Shown: positions 34,817 to 43,126 of the stretch, piece by piece
How the letters are laid out: every line of letters begins with the position of its first letter
Numbering within the stretch: the stretch's first letter is position 1
Assembly (NCBI RefSeq): GCF_002582035.1
Contig: NZ_NUQE01000011.1
Coordinates: forward strand, 1-59,745
Origin: Bacillus pseudomycoides
Lineage (GTDB): Bacteria > Bacillota > Bacilli > Bacillales > Bacillaceae_G
Length of the DNA: 59,745 nt
Reading direction: 5' to 3'
The notes under the pieces: generated by a model
What the model was told of the DNA's origin: nothing
The model's database searches: none
The model's input: the letters and a program-made list of their open reading frames with translations, nothing else
Translations under genes and position numbers: made by a program

Positions 34817-36090
34817 CTTCTTTTCCTCCCAATTTTAAATAAAGTGATACTTATCGCTAACATACTCGCACTAATCATTCCGATTTGCATCTTAAATGAA
34901 GAATTGTTTTCTTCCTTCTTTCCCCTCATTGTCATCGCAGGTTCATAATCAGTTAAAACTTGGTTTTCAGGACTTTTCAACAATGTTTGGAGCACAAGCA
35001 TACCAGGTGATTGGAAAAACAACTGATATTCAGGAACTTCATTTGTTAGTGTTAGAAAAAATGGATCTGCTCTGTACGGTATGCTGCTCATACCATTTCC
35101 CTTTGTATCTAGTTTCAAGGATGCGTCCCAATAATTATGGATAATTTTGTTTCCAGTACTGTTTATCGCTTGAGACTCATTTACATTTCCAATAAAGACA
35201 TTGTCAGACACAGTATTTTCATTCGCATTTTTAAATTGCATGCCAATAAAATTCCCGTTTACTTCATTATCTGAAATACGGTTGTTATTCGCATTTTCCA
35301 CATACATTCCAACACGATTATAGGAAATTCGATTGCCAATCGCTTCCGTGTTCTCTGCATCATACAGCAATAACCCCTGTGCATTGACGTTGCGATTATT
35401 AAAAGTTAGCTCGTTTTTTTCAATTTTTGTTTCTTTTGTTCCCATCACCATAGCACCTGTAATATTGTTGTGAGACTTGTTATTCTGTACGGTTATATGA
35501 TTAGAGAACATAATATGTATGCCATAACGAGAATTTCCGATAGCATTTTGAGTTATTCGATTAAAATGACTATTTTCTATATAAATGCCATCTCTTACTT
35601 TATCAATCTCGACTCCTTGAATCATATTGTTATTGGATTCCCATAAATCGATTCCGTTTCCTTTAGAATTCCCTTTAATAAAACCACCTTCTACAACTGT
35701 GCCACTCGTCTCGTTAAATTTAATCCCGAACTGCTTTGTGTAGATTTGAAGATTATTCAACCTATGATTCTTACCAGTAACACGAATAGCTTCCGTGTCT
35801 GTCACATTGCTACACTGTTCTACCTTTATATCCTTCAAGGTGACAGATTGTCCTTTTACCGTAATAACAGGTTCTTTACTACAAGAACGAACGGTAACTT
35901 CCCCCATTCCTTCTAAAGTAACAGGCTTTGAAAGAACGATTGTCTCATTATAGATACCACTCGGTATTTTTACGATTCCATATTCAGGAGCATCGTTAAT
36001 TTGAGATTGTAACGCATCCTGTGCATAAGTATGGAATGAAAAACTTAAAAAAAATATACAGAAGAGAGAAAAAACTCGAGTTATTTTCAT
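34813..36090 (-). CDS. nosD: NosD-like parallel beta-helix protein, membrane-anchored
   Basis: 425 residues. Signal peptide of about 23 residues (FSLFCIFFLSFSFHTYA), then a beta-helix of some 330 residues with repeated N-R/K-I-x-x-N turns (NSHFNRITQNAIGNS, NANNNRISDNEVNG, NANENTVSDNVFIGN), typical of NosD and CASH-domain proteins. A C-terminal membrane helix with a basic end (SMLAISITLFKIGRKRR) anchors it outside the cell. NosD acts with NosFY in assembling the copper centres of nitrous oxide reductase. It is first in the nosD-nosL unit; nosL starts inside its stop codon. Confidence 0.87.
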   Translation of the reverse strand: MKITRVFSLFCIFFLSFSFHTYAQDALQSQINDAPEYGIVKIPSGIYNETIVLSKPVTLEGMGEVTVRSCSKEPVITVKGQSVTLKDIKVEQCSNVTDTEAIRVTGKNHRLNNLQIYTKQFGIKFNETSGTVVEGGFIKGNSKGNGIDLWESNNNMIQGVEIDKVRDGIYIENSHFNRITQNAIGNSRYGIHIMFSNHITVQNNKSHNNITGAMVMGTKETKIEKNELTFNNRNVNAQGLLLYDAENTEAIGNRISYNRVGMYVENANNNRISDNEVNGNFIGMQFKNANENTVSDNVFIGNVNESQAINSTGNKIIHNYWDASLKLDTKGNGMSSIPYRADPFFLTLTNEVPEYQLFFQSPGMLVLQTLLKSPENQVLTDYEPAMTMRGKKEENNSSFKMQIGMISASMLAISITLFKIGRKRR

Positions 36091-36221
36091 ATAGCAATCC
36101 CTTTTTCTTCTAAATTAAGTCGACCTACATGAAGGATAACAAACAATTGTGTGGAATTCGTGAAAAAATTTTGTATTTTTTGACAAAAAGGGGCTTTTAT
36201 ACTTATTCGGTCTCATGATAA

Positions 36222-36257
36222 ACAAAAAATAATAGGATTCTCACACGAGAATCCTAT
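36222..36257 (-). terminator. fumC terminator
   Basis: ATAGGATTCTC (36232-36242) and GAGAATCCTAT (36247-36257), perfect, with a T run on the minus strand. Confidence 0.9.
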
Positions 36258-36276
36258 CCTTTATAAAACATTTCAT

Positions 36277-37665
36277 TTATTCCTTCGGCTCAATCATTTT
36301 CTTCGGATCTACAATTTCATCGAATTGTTCCTCTGTTAATAATCCTGATTCCAGTGCTGCTTCTTTTAATGTTAATCCCTCTTTATGTGCATGCTTTGCA
36401 ATTTTTGCTGCATTTTCATAACCGATGTGCGGGTTTAATGCTGTTACAAGCATTAATGAGTTATTTAAATGCTGCCCAATTATTTCTTCATTTGCTTCAA
36501 TACCTACTGCACATTTATCGTTAAATGAAACAATCGCATCTGCTAATAATCTAGCTGACTGCAAAAAGTTATACGCAATAACCGGCTTAAAGACGTTTAA
36601 CTCGAAGTTTCCTTGACTTGCCGCAAATCCAATTGTTGCATCATTTCCCATGACTTGCGCTGCGACCATCGTTAAAGCTTCACTTTGCGTTGGATTTACT
36701 TTCCCTGGCATAATCGAACTTCCAGGTTCATTTGCTGGAATCGTAATTTCCCCAAGGCCACTACGCGGTCCGCTTGCAAGCCAGCGTACATCATTTGCAA
36801 TTTTCATTACATCAGCTGCTAACGCTTTTAACGCCCCGTGCGTATAAACAACTTCGTCATGACTTGTTAACGCATGAAATTTATTTGGAGCTGATACAAA
36901 TTGTTTTCCTGTAAAATTACAAATTTCTTCAGCAACCATATCACCAAATTTCGGATGAGCATTAATCCCTGTTCCAACCGCAGTACCACCGATTGCGAGT
37001 TCTTTCATATATGTACTGCTTTCTATAATCATCCGTTCTGTTTTTTCAAGCATACGATGCCAGCCGCTTACCTCTTGTCCTAACGTTAACGGCGTCGCAT
37101 CTTGTAAATGAGTACGGCCAATTTTAATAATATGTGAAAATGCGTTTATTTTTTCTTTTAGGGTTTCTTTTAATTTTTCTACTGCCGGTAATACCTGTTC
37201 TTCTACTGCAATAACACAAGCAAGGTGAAGTGCTGTTGGAAATGTATCATTTGAGCTTTGAGACATGTTCACATCATCGTTTGGATGAATATGTAGATCA
37301 AGCCCTTTTTCTCTTAAAATTTGATTCCCGCGATTTGCGATCACTTCATTCACATTCATATTAGACTGTGTACCACTTCCTGTCTGCCACACAACAAGCG
37401 GAAAATGTTCGTCCCATTTTCCAGATAAAATTTCATCAACTGCCTCCACAATTGCATTAGCCTTTTCGTCTGCTAGCTTGCCTAATTTTTGATTACTAAC
37501 CGCTGCACTCTTCTTTAAAATTGCAAATGCCCGAACAATTTCAAGCGGCATACGCTCTGTTCCAACCGGAAAGTTTTCCTTACTACGCTGCGTTTGTGCT
37601 GCCCATAATTTATCAGCTGGAACTTTCATTTCCCCTAATGTATCCCTTTCAATTCTATACTTCAT
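36277..37665 (-). CDS. fumC: Class II fumarate hydratase (fumarase)
   Basis: Interconverts fumarate and malate in the TCA cycle, in the cytoplasm. 462 residues. The class II signature [16 protein letters not shown] (about 315-330), the [14 protein letters not shown] loop (about 95-110), [16 protein letters not shown] and [14 protein letters not shown] are intact and distinguish it from the aspartase in this window. ATG 37665 follows AAGGGGATG. It is monocistronic, with its own terminator, between the nos-like genes and the siderophore locus. Confidence 0.95.
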   Translation of the reverse strand: MKYRIERDTLGEMKVPADKLWAAQTQRSKENFPVGTERMPLEIVRAFAILKKSAAVSNQKLGKLADEKANAIVEAVDEILSGKWDEHFPLVVWQTGSGTQSNMNVNEVIANRGNQILREKGLDLHIHPNDDVNMSQSSNDTFPTALHLACVIAVEEQVLPAVEKLKETLKEKINAFSHIIKIGRTHLQDATPLTLGQEVSGWHRMLEKTERMIIESSTYMKELAIGGTAVGTGINAHPKFGDMVAEEICNFTGKQFVSAPNKFHALTSHDEVVYTHGALKALAADVMKIANDVRWLASGPRSGLGEITIPANEPGSSIMPGKVNPTQSEALTMVAAQVMGNDATIGFAASQGNFELNVFKPVIAYNFLQSARLLADAIVSFNDKCAVGIEANEEIIGQHLNNSLMLVTALNPHIGYENAAKIAKHAHKEGLTLKEAALESGLLTEEQFDEIVDPKKMIEPKE

Positions 37666-37849
37666 GTTTTCATCCCCTTTGAATAAAATACCTTCTTTTT
37701 TATTTTACCTAAAATACCAATAAATGATAAACGTTACCACTAAGAATGAAAGTCGTTAATTGTTTTCTATAGATTCTATTGAATAATAATTTTAATCATA
37801 TAAATTACTGCACAAATATAATAGATTAGCTCATGAAAACAAAAAATCA

Positions 37850-37924
37850 TCCCCCCACCTATCTTCTTCAATTCTCTCTCAATTTTGAGGTGAGGGTCTT
37901 ACTGCCCGCGAATAGCGGAATAAA
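37850..37924 (+). repeat. bcr1-like dispersed repeat, copy 5 (left end missing)
   Basis: About 75 bp: CCCCCCACCTATCTTCTTC through CTTACTGCCCGCG to GCGGAATAAA. The GTGAAACTTCC end is absent. It marks the left border of the siderophore locus. Confidence 0.7.
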
Positions 37925-37939
37925 AATAACTTCCTCAAT

Positions 37940-37974
37940 AAAAACTGTTGAGAAACAATTCTCAACAGTTTTTC
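37940..37974 (-). terminator. Terminator of the siderophore ABC transporter operon
   Basis: Perfect 15-bp stem AAAAACTGTTGAGAA / TTCTCAACAGTTTTT around a short loop, touching the ATPase stop. Confidence 0.9.
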
Positions 37975-38794
37975 ACCCAACAATTCTTTCTTCTTGCTTT
38001 TCTTTTTTCTCGGAGAGTAAAGCATACGGCGTACACATATACGCCATGGCAACTGGGTCATATACAACGCGTGCTTTCACACCAAATACTGTTTCAAACA
38101 ATTCATCATTTAAAACATCCTTTGGCTCACCTTCCATTACTTTATCCCCATCTTTAATCGCAACAATGTGATGTGCATACTTGGCCGCGTGATTTAAATC
38201 ATGTACAACCATCACCACAGTTCGATTTTCTTCTTCATTTAATTTTTTCAGTAATTCTAGTACTTCTAGCTGATGAGCCATGTCTAAATATGTTGTCGGT
38301 TCGTCTAATAGCAATAACTCCGTATCTTGCGCAAGCGCCATCGCAATCCAAACACGCTGACGCTGCCCGCCTGACAATTCATCTAGCGTACGTTCTGTAA
38401 ATTGGTTCATTCCAGTGACTTCAAGTGCCCAATTTACCATTTCAAGATCTTTCTCTGTTCGTTTTCCAAGTAATCGCTGATGCGGATAACGCCCATGCCA
38501 AACAAGTCCTTCTACCGTTAATCCTTCGGGAGCCGTCGGGGATTGTGGTAAAATAGCTAATTTCTTTGATACTTCTTTTGTTGGTATCGTATGAATTGTT
38601 TTGCCATCTAAGTATACATGCCCCTTAGTTGGCGGCAGCAACCGCGCTAACGACTTTAAAACCGTTGACTTTCCACATCCATTTCGACCGACAAGTGCCG
38701 TAATTTTCCCTTCTGGTATATGTAAATCAAGATGATTAATAATTGTTTGATCCCCGTATGTAAGCTCCAAGTGTTCCGTATATAACTTTGTCAT
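37973..38794 (-). CDS. Ferric-siderophore ABC transporter ATPase (FhuC/FecE-like)
   Basis: 273 residues. Walker A GRNGCGKSTVLKSL (about 36-49), Q loop ILPQSPTAPEGLTV, signature LSGGQRQRVWIAMAL, Walker B ELLLLDEPTTYLD, switch His in VMVVHDLNHA. The AEGLTVEGLVWHGRYPHQ region is typical of iron-siderophore ATPases. ATG 38794 follows AAAGGAG. It lies 21 bases after the second permease gene and closes the operon. In S. aureus the HtsABC importer has no ATPase of its own and borrows FhuC; here a FhuC-type ATPase is in the operon. Confidence 0.92.
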   Translation of the reverse strand: MTKLYTEHLELTYGDQTIINHLDLHIPEGKITALVGRNGCGKSTVLKSLARLLPPTKGHVYLDGKTIHTIPTKEVSKKLAILPQSPTAPEGLTVEGLVWHGRYPHQRLLGKRTEKDLEMVNWALEVTGMNQFTERTLDELSGGQRQRVWIAMALAQDTELLLLDEPTTYLDMAHQLEVLELLKKLNEEENRTVVMVVHDLNHAAKYAHHIVAIKDGDKVMEGEPKDVLNDELFETVFGVKARVVYDPVAMAYMCTPYALLSEKKEKQEERIVG

Positions 38795-38815
38795 CTTGTT
38801 CACTCCTTTTTTTAT

Positions 38816-39793
38816 TTATGTTGTTTTTCTAATCACCAGTAAATATATAAAATATGGCGCTCCAATAAGTGCTGTTATAATTCCAGCCGGTATTTCAATT
38901 GGCGGAATAATAATTCTCCCGACCATATCTGCCCCAGTAACAAGCAATGCACCAAGCAATGCTGAAACTGGCAAAAATAATCTACTGTCTGAGCCAACGA
39001 GTAGCCGCGCTGCATGCGGAATAACAAGCCCTACAAAACCAATTGTACCTGCTACCGCTACTGAGCTTGCTGCTAAAGCAACTGCTACACCGATAAGTAC
39101 AAGACGAACAACATTAATACGCATTCCTAAGCCCTTTACAGTTTCTTCATTTAATAATAAGAGGTTAATTTGTTTATAACTCATAAATGTAATCACCGCA
39201 CCGATCAAGGTCCATGGCCATAGTATTTCAACATGTTGCCAAGACCTTGCATATAAACTTCCCTTTAACCATACAAGAGCTTGTGAGGAATCAAGTGCAA
39301 ATTTCACAATAATAAATGTAATAAGCGCATGTAGCCCCGCTGAAATAGCAACACCGCATAACGCAAGACGCTCCGGCTTCACTCCCCCTTTTTGATACGA
39401 TAAAACATATACTAGTAAACTCGCAATCATTGCTCCGACAAATGCAGCAATAGGCAGCATAATTGGCGGCACATTAGGAAACATAAGCAACACAATAACA
39501 GCTGCTAATCCTCCACCAGCAGAAATTCCAATAATGTCAGGTGCAGCAAGTGGATTACGTGTAACACTTTGTAAAATGGCCCCTGATAATGCCATGTTAA
39601 TCCCAACTAAAATCGCTATAATAAGACGCGGTAAACGATATTTTACTACAACACCTTGTCCTGTCATCATTCCTTCTATAATATCAGCAATTGGTGTTGG
39701 CACAGCTCCAAGCCGTAAACTAAGCAGAGCAACTGCAATTAGCAATATAAGGCCTACTATCATAACAATTGTAAATCGGCCAAACTTCTTCAT
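38816..39793 (-). CDS. Ferric-siderophore ABC permease (FecCD family, HtsC-like)
   Basis: 325 residues, about ten membrane segments. The loop GINMALSGAILQSVTRNPLAAPDIIGISAGGGLA (about 65-98) and the C-terminal AVAGTIGFVGLVIPHAARLL are the FecCD/BtuC hallmarks. ATG 39793 overlaps the stop of the first permease by four bases, so the two subunits are translationally coupled. It pairs with the upstream permease to form the heterodimeric channel. An in-frame region of about 34 codons upstream lies within the first permease gene and is not needed. Confidence 0.92.
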   Translation of the reverse strand: MKKFGRFTIVMIVGLILLIAVALLSLRLGAVPTPIADIIEGMMTGQGVVVKYRLPRLIIAILVGINMALSGAILQSVTRNPLAAPDIIGISAGGGLAAVIVLLMFPNVPPIMLPIAAFVGAMIASLLVYVLSYQKGGVKPERLALCGVAISAGLHALITFIIVKFALDSSQALVWLKGSLYARSWQHVEILWPWTLIGAVITFMSYKQINLLLLNEETVKGLGMRINVVRLVLIGVAVALAASSVAVAGTIGFVGLVIPHAARLLVGSDSRLFLPVSALLGALLVTGADMVGRIIIPPIEIPAGIITALIGAPYFIYLLVIRKTT

Positions 39794-40821
39794 TGGACAG
39801 CACCTCGCTTTCTTCTCATTAAATAGATGAAGAACGGTGTGCCTAAGAGTGCGGTTATAACACCAACAGGTGTATCCGCTGGATAAGAAACCCACTGCGC
39901 TGCAAAATCTGCTATGACAAGAAGATTTGCACCGAGCAATGCTGAAAATGGTAAAATAACTCGATAATCTTGACCGACTAGTTTTCTTGCAACATGCGGA
40001 ACTATGAGTCCAATAAACCCAATTGGCCCCGCTACCGCAACCGCACTACCGACAAGAAGAACAATTAACAGCGCAAATACTCGCCGAATACGAAGAACGT
40101 TTATGCCAAGCCCACGTGCTGTCTCTTCACCAAGAGACAAAATGTTCAATTGATTTGCTAGAAAAAAAGTAATGATTGTAACAGGAAATGCCGATACTAA
40201 CATCATTTTTACATCTAACCAACTTGCTCCTGATAACTTCCCAGACATCCAATATAAAATTTCTGTTAGTTGTGTTTCGTATAACAAAATCGCTCCTGTT
40301 GTTAATGATCCAAGAAATAGACTCACTGCAATACCGGCAAGAACAAGACGTGAAGGTGTATATTCACCACGAAATGCCAATGAATAAATGATACTTCCGC
40401 CTATTGCAGCCCCAAGAAAAGCTGCAAGTAAAATGATGAAAGACGCATCTTTCTCTCCAAACACTAAAAGGGCAATTACAACAAAGAAAGAAGCTCCTTG
40501 GTTTACTCCCATAATTTCCGGATCTGATAAAGGATTTCGGGTAATTCCTTGTAATAGACATCCCGCTACGGCTAACGCTGCTCCTAGTAGAGCTCCTAGT
40601 AGTACACGCGGCACACGTACTTGCCAAACGGTATAGTAAATTAAATTTTTTGTATCTATTGTAAATACTTCTGATATGTTATGAAATGATAATCCTTTTA
40701 CACGAAATAATGCGGAGAGGGCTCCAAACATTACTAATAGTAGAAAAAAGAAGATAAATTGCAAAGTAGAAGAAGCATACGGGTTTAATGCCCGTCTGCT
40801 TCTAATTTGTGTATGATACAA
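39790..40821 (-). CDS. Ferric-siderophore ABC permease (FecCD family, HtsB-like)
   Basis: 343 residues with about ten helices. Hallmarks are GAALAVAGCLLQGITRNPLSDPEIMGVNQGA (about 78-108) and AGPIGFIGLIVPHVARKLVG near residue 265. The start is most likely TTG at 40821, nine bases after AAGGAG; a TTG at 40830 touches that site and is less likely. It follows the binding-protein gene by 13 bases and overlaps the second permease gene. Together they import a ferric siderophore through the cytoplasmic membrane. Confidence 0.9.
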   Translation of the reverse strand: MYHTQIRSRRALNPYASSTLQFIFFFLLLVMFGALSALFRVKGLSFHNISEVFTIDTKNLIYYTVWQVRVPRVLLGALLGAALAVAGCLLQGITRNPLSDPEIMGVNQGASFFVVIALLVFGEKDASFIILLAAFLGAAIGGSIIYSLAFRGEYTPSRLVLAGIAVSLFLGSLTTGAILLYETQLTEILYWMSGKLSGASWLDVKMMLVSAFPVTIITFFLANQLNILSLGEETARGLGINVLRIRRVFALLIVLLVGSAVAVAGPIGFIGLIVPHVARKLVGQDYRVILPFSALLGANLLVIADFAAQWVSYPADTPVGVITALLGTPFFIYLMRRKRGAVQ

Positions 40822-40834
40822 AGTCTCCAACTCC

Positions 40835-41797
40835 TTATTTAGAAGACTGACCTGTTAATGCCGGAATCGCCTCATCTAAAATTTTATCTGCTGCAATTGG
40901 TCCGCGTCCGCGTGCCCAAAGATTACGATCAACGTCAACTACATGCTTTTCTTTCACTGCTTTTAAGTTATTGTATAGTGGATTATTTTTAAACTTCTCT
41001 ACATTCTCTCCGTATAAGAAAATATAATCAGGGTTGATTTCATTTAGACGCTCCATCGTAATTTTTGCAATTTCTGCTTTACCTTCTGTTTTTGCTTTTT
41101 CCCCTTCATATGCATATGTAGTGCCGATGTCTGTCATTAAAGAGCCAATAAAAGAATCTTTAATCCATACAGAAAACTCATCGTCAAAAGCACCAATTAC
41201 TAGTACTGTTGGATTTCCTTTTACTTTCTCTTTTGCTTTTGAAATTTTATCATCTAAGTCTGTTTTAATCTTTTTCGCTTCTTCTTCTTTTCCAACTGCT
41301 TTTGCAATCGTATCCATATTTTTCATTACTTCTTCATAACTGTTATCATCAAATGCAATTGTTGGTGCTATATCTTGTAATTCTTTTTGAATCATATTGT
41401 GACGATCCTTACTTGCAATAATTAAGTCTGGTTGCACAGATGAAATGACTTCCAAGTTCGGCGCTTTTCGCTCCCCAACATCTGTTACTTTTGATACTTT
41501 ATCTTGTAAATATTCTGGAATTTTTGTTGTTCCTACCCCGGCATTCCCAACTGGTGTAATACCTAAATCTACTAATGTATCAATAAATGAAAAGTCAAGA
41601 GTCACTATATTTTTCGGTGTTTCTTTTAACTCTGTTTCTCCCCATTCATGTTTAATTTTCACTGATCCTGCTTGATTGTTTGCCTCTACCTTATCTTCTT
41701 TTTTAGCTGTTTCTTTTGCTTCCCCACTGCAGCCAGCAAGCGCTCCCACCGCTAATGACATAGCTACAAGTAAAGTGCTAAGTTTTTTTCCTTTCAT
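40835..41797 (-). CDS. Ferric-siderophore-binding lipoprotein (HtsA-like)
   Basis: 320 residues, a periplasmic-binding-protein-like fold of the FhuD/BtuF type. Lipoprotein signal with lipobox GALAGCSG (Cys22), so it is anchored outside the cell. Domain landmarks are KNIVTLDFSFIDTLVDLGITPVG, PNLEVISSVQPDLIIASKDRH and the C-terminal DVDRNLWARGRGPIAADKIL. ATG 41797 follows a GGGGGA site. A perfect Fur box lies 28 bases upstream. First gene of a four-gene operon with two permeases and an ATPase. The neighbouring biosynthesis locus suggests its ligand is that carboxylate siderophore; the Arg-rich end would suit an anionic ligand. Confidence 0.9.
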   Translation of the reverse strand: MKGKKLSTLLVAMSLAVGALAGCSGEAKETAKKEDKVEANNQAGSVKIKHEWGETELKETPKNIVTLDFSFIDTLVDLGITPVGNAGVGTTKIPEYLQDKVSKVTDVGERKAPNLEVISSVQPDLIIASKDRHNMIQKELQDIAPTIAFDDNSYEEVMKNMDTIAKAVGKEEEAKKIKTDLDDKISKAKEKVKGNPTVLVIGAFDDEFSVWIKDSFIGSLMTDIGTTYAYEGEKAKTEGKAEIAKITMERLNEINPDYIFLYGENVEKFKNNPLYNNLKAVKEKHVVDVDRNLWARGRGPIAADKILDEAIPALTGQSSK

Positions 41798-41824
41798 TGT
41801 GTAGTCCCCCTACTTAAATAATAT

Positions 41825-41839
41825 TGATAATCATTATCA
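41825..41839. promoter_or_regulatory. Fur box of the siderophore transporter operon
   Basis: TGATAATCATTATCA, a perfect 7-1-7 inverted repeat identical to the Bacillus Fur consensus TGATAATNATTATCA. It lies 28 bases before the start of the binding-protein gene. Confidence 0.92.
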
Positions 41840-41964
41840 TTTAATATGATAACATAATTTTAAAAATTGTCCACTAATTATTGAGAAAATATTCATTGCA
41901 ACGATTCACACACTCTTACGTCAATATTTAATGGAACTAGGAGAGTATATAATGAAAGTTTTAC

Positions 41965-42018
41965 TTTATCCCGCATCAACGGGCAGTAAGACCCCCACTG
42001 ATGGAAGTCTCACTTTAT
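41965..42018 (-). repeat. bcr1-like dispersed repeat, copy 6 (short form; overlaps a stop codon)
   Basis: 54 bp in reverse orientation (TTTATCCCGC...GGAAGTCTCACTTTAT), middle missing. It separates the transporter from the biosynthesis operon. Its terminal TTTAT contains the stop codon of the racemase-like gene (42015-42017). Confidence 0.8.
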
Positions 42019-43112
42019 AAGATAAGAACTTTTTGCAGTACATCATCATATACATATTCTTTTTGTACAAGTGAAGAAACCATGCCGCTTTGTAATGCAC
42101 TATACGCCGGTACGAATGTCATTTTATCTCCTATGCTATACGGTGTACTATCAGTTATATCAACAATTAAATGGTCACTACTTCCACCAAGAATTTCAAT
42201 ATTCCTATCGGAAGGTCGTAAACCGCTAATATCAAGGTCCTGCCTCCCTATTGCAACGATCGCTCGTAGTCGCTCCCCTTTATCTTCAAAATACGGGACT
42301 TGACCAAACGCATCTTTTCCAATAACGCCTTTTGGCATAGACGGCTTTCTTTTTATTTCAATGATTTCTGCCTCAATTGAAAATACATCTTGGTACATGA
42401 AAGAAATATTTTTTCCATACGCTGTTTCTTTCCCAAGAAAAATAGCTTCTCCAATCCGTAAAGAGTTAACACGTCCAATCTGTTTTCTTTGCATGATAAG
42501 TGGTAACGAACTTGAGTTACCACCCGAGATAAACCGAAGTGGTTTCCCAATTTTCTTCTCTACTACTTTTGCTAATTGCGTTAATTCTTGCAAAGAATGT
42601 TCAGTTGGAATAACACCGCTAAAGCAAGTAAAGTTTGCTCCAATACCATCGAGTATAATTCCAGGTATATTCGATACTCTCTGCGCTGCTTCCACCACTT
42701 CATATGGCATCATTCCTTCTCGAAGATCACCTAAATCAACCATTAGAATCACACGATGCGTTATTCCATATCTTCTGGCTGCTCTTCCTAATGCTTCTAT
42801 GATACATAGTTCAGAATTCAAACTAATATTTGCCCAAAGAACCGTTTCTTCTACTTCTGACAAAGCTGGTGCACGAATTAACAGGAGTTCAGCTTCTTTT
42901 CCAACAATAGAACGAAGTTTATAAAGATGATGTAATCTAGAATCAGCAAATTTTGTATACCCTGCCTCTTGAAGCGTTTCAATCACTTCTTCTGCAGCGC
43001 CGATCCCTTTTGTTACAGGAAAACATATAATATTTGAACGCTCGCATAATCGTTTCATTATCATGGCATTATACTTTAATTTTGAAAGGTTTACTTTCAT
43101 GATAGGCAGCAT
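42015..43112 (-). CDS. PLP-dependent alanine/ornithine racemase-like enzyme (SfaC-like)
   Basis: 365 residues, fold-type III alanine-racemase family. Lys35 in FPVTKGIGA is the expected PLP-binding Lys. Other landmarks are VILMVDLGDLREGM, GANFTCFSG, FISGGNSSSLPL (phosphate loop) and INSLRIGEAIFLG-like VNSLRIGEAIFLG. ATG 43112 follows AGGAGG with a seven-base gap. In the staphyloferrin A pathway SfaC is a PLP enzyme thought to supply D-ornithine; this gene occupies the same place, 14 bases downstream of a NIS synthetase. Its stop codon lies in the end of a dispersed repeat. Ornithine specificity is inferred from context. Confidence 0.8.
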   Translation of the reverse strand: MLPIMKVNLSKLKYNAMIMKRLCERSNIICFPVTKGIGAAEEVIETLQEAGYTKFADSRLHHLYKLRSIVGKEAELLLIRAPALSEVEETVLWANISLNSELCIIEALGRAARRYGITHRVILMVDLGDLREGMMPYEVVEAAQRVSNIPGIILDGIGANFTCFSGVIPTEHSLQELTQLAKVVEKKIGKPLRFISGGNSSSLPLIMQRKQIGRVNSLRIGEAIFLGKETAYGKNISFMYQDVFSIEAEIIEIKRKPSMPKGVIGKDAFGQVPYFEDKGERLRAIVAIGRQDLDISGLRPSDRNIEILGGSSDHLIVDITDSTPYSIGDKMTFVPAYSALQSGMVSSLVQKEYVYDDVLQKVLIL

Positions 43113-43126
43113 GTTCATTCCTCCTA

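Noticed and set aside
42361-42924. 187-codon plus-strand frame
   Set aside because: It lies wholly opposite the racemase-like gene, which has clear family motifs; no ribosome-binding site or family match.
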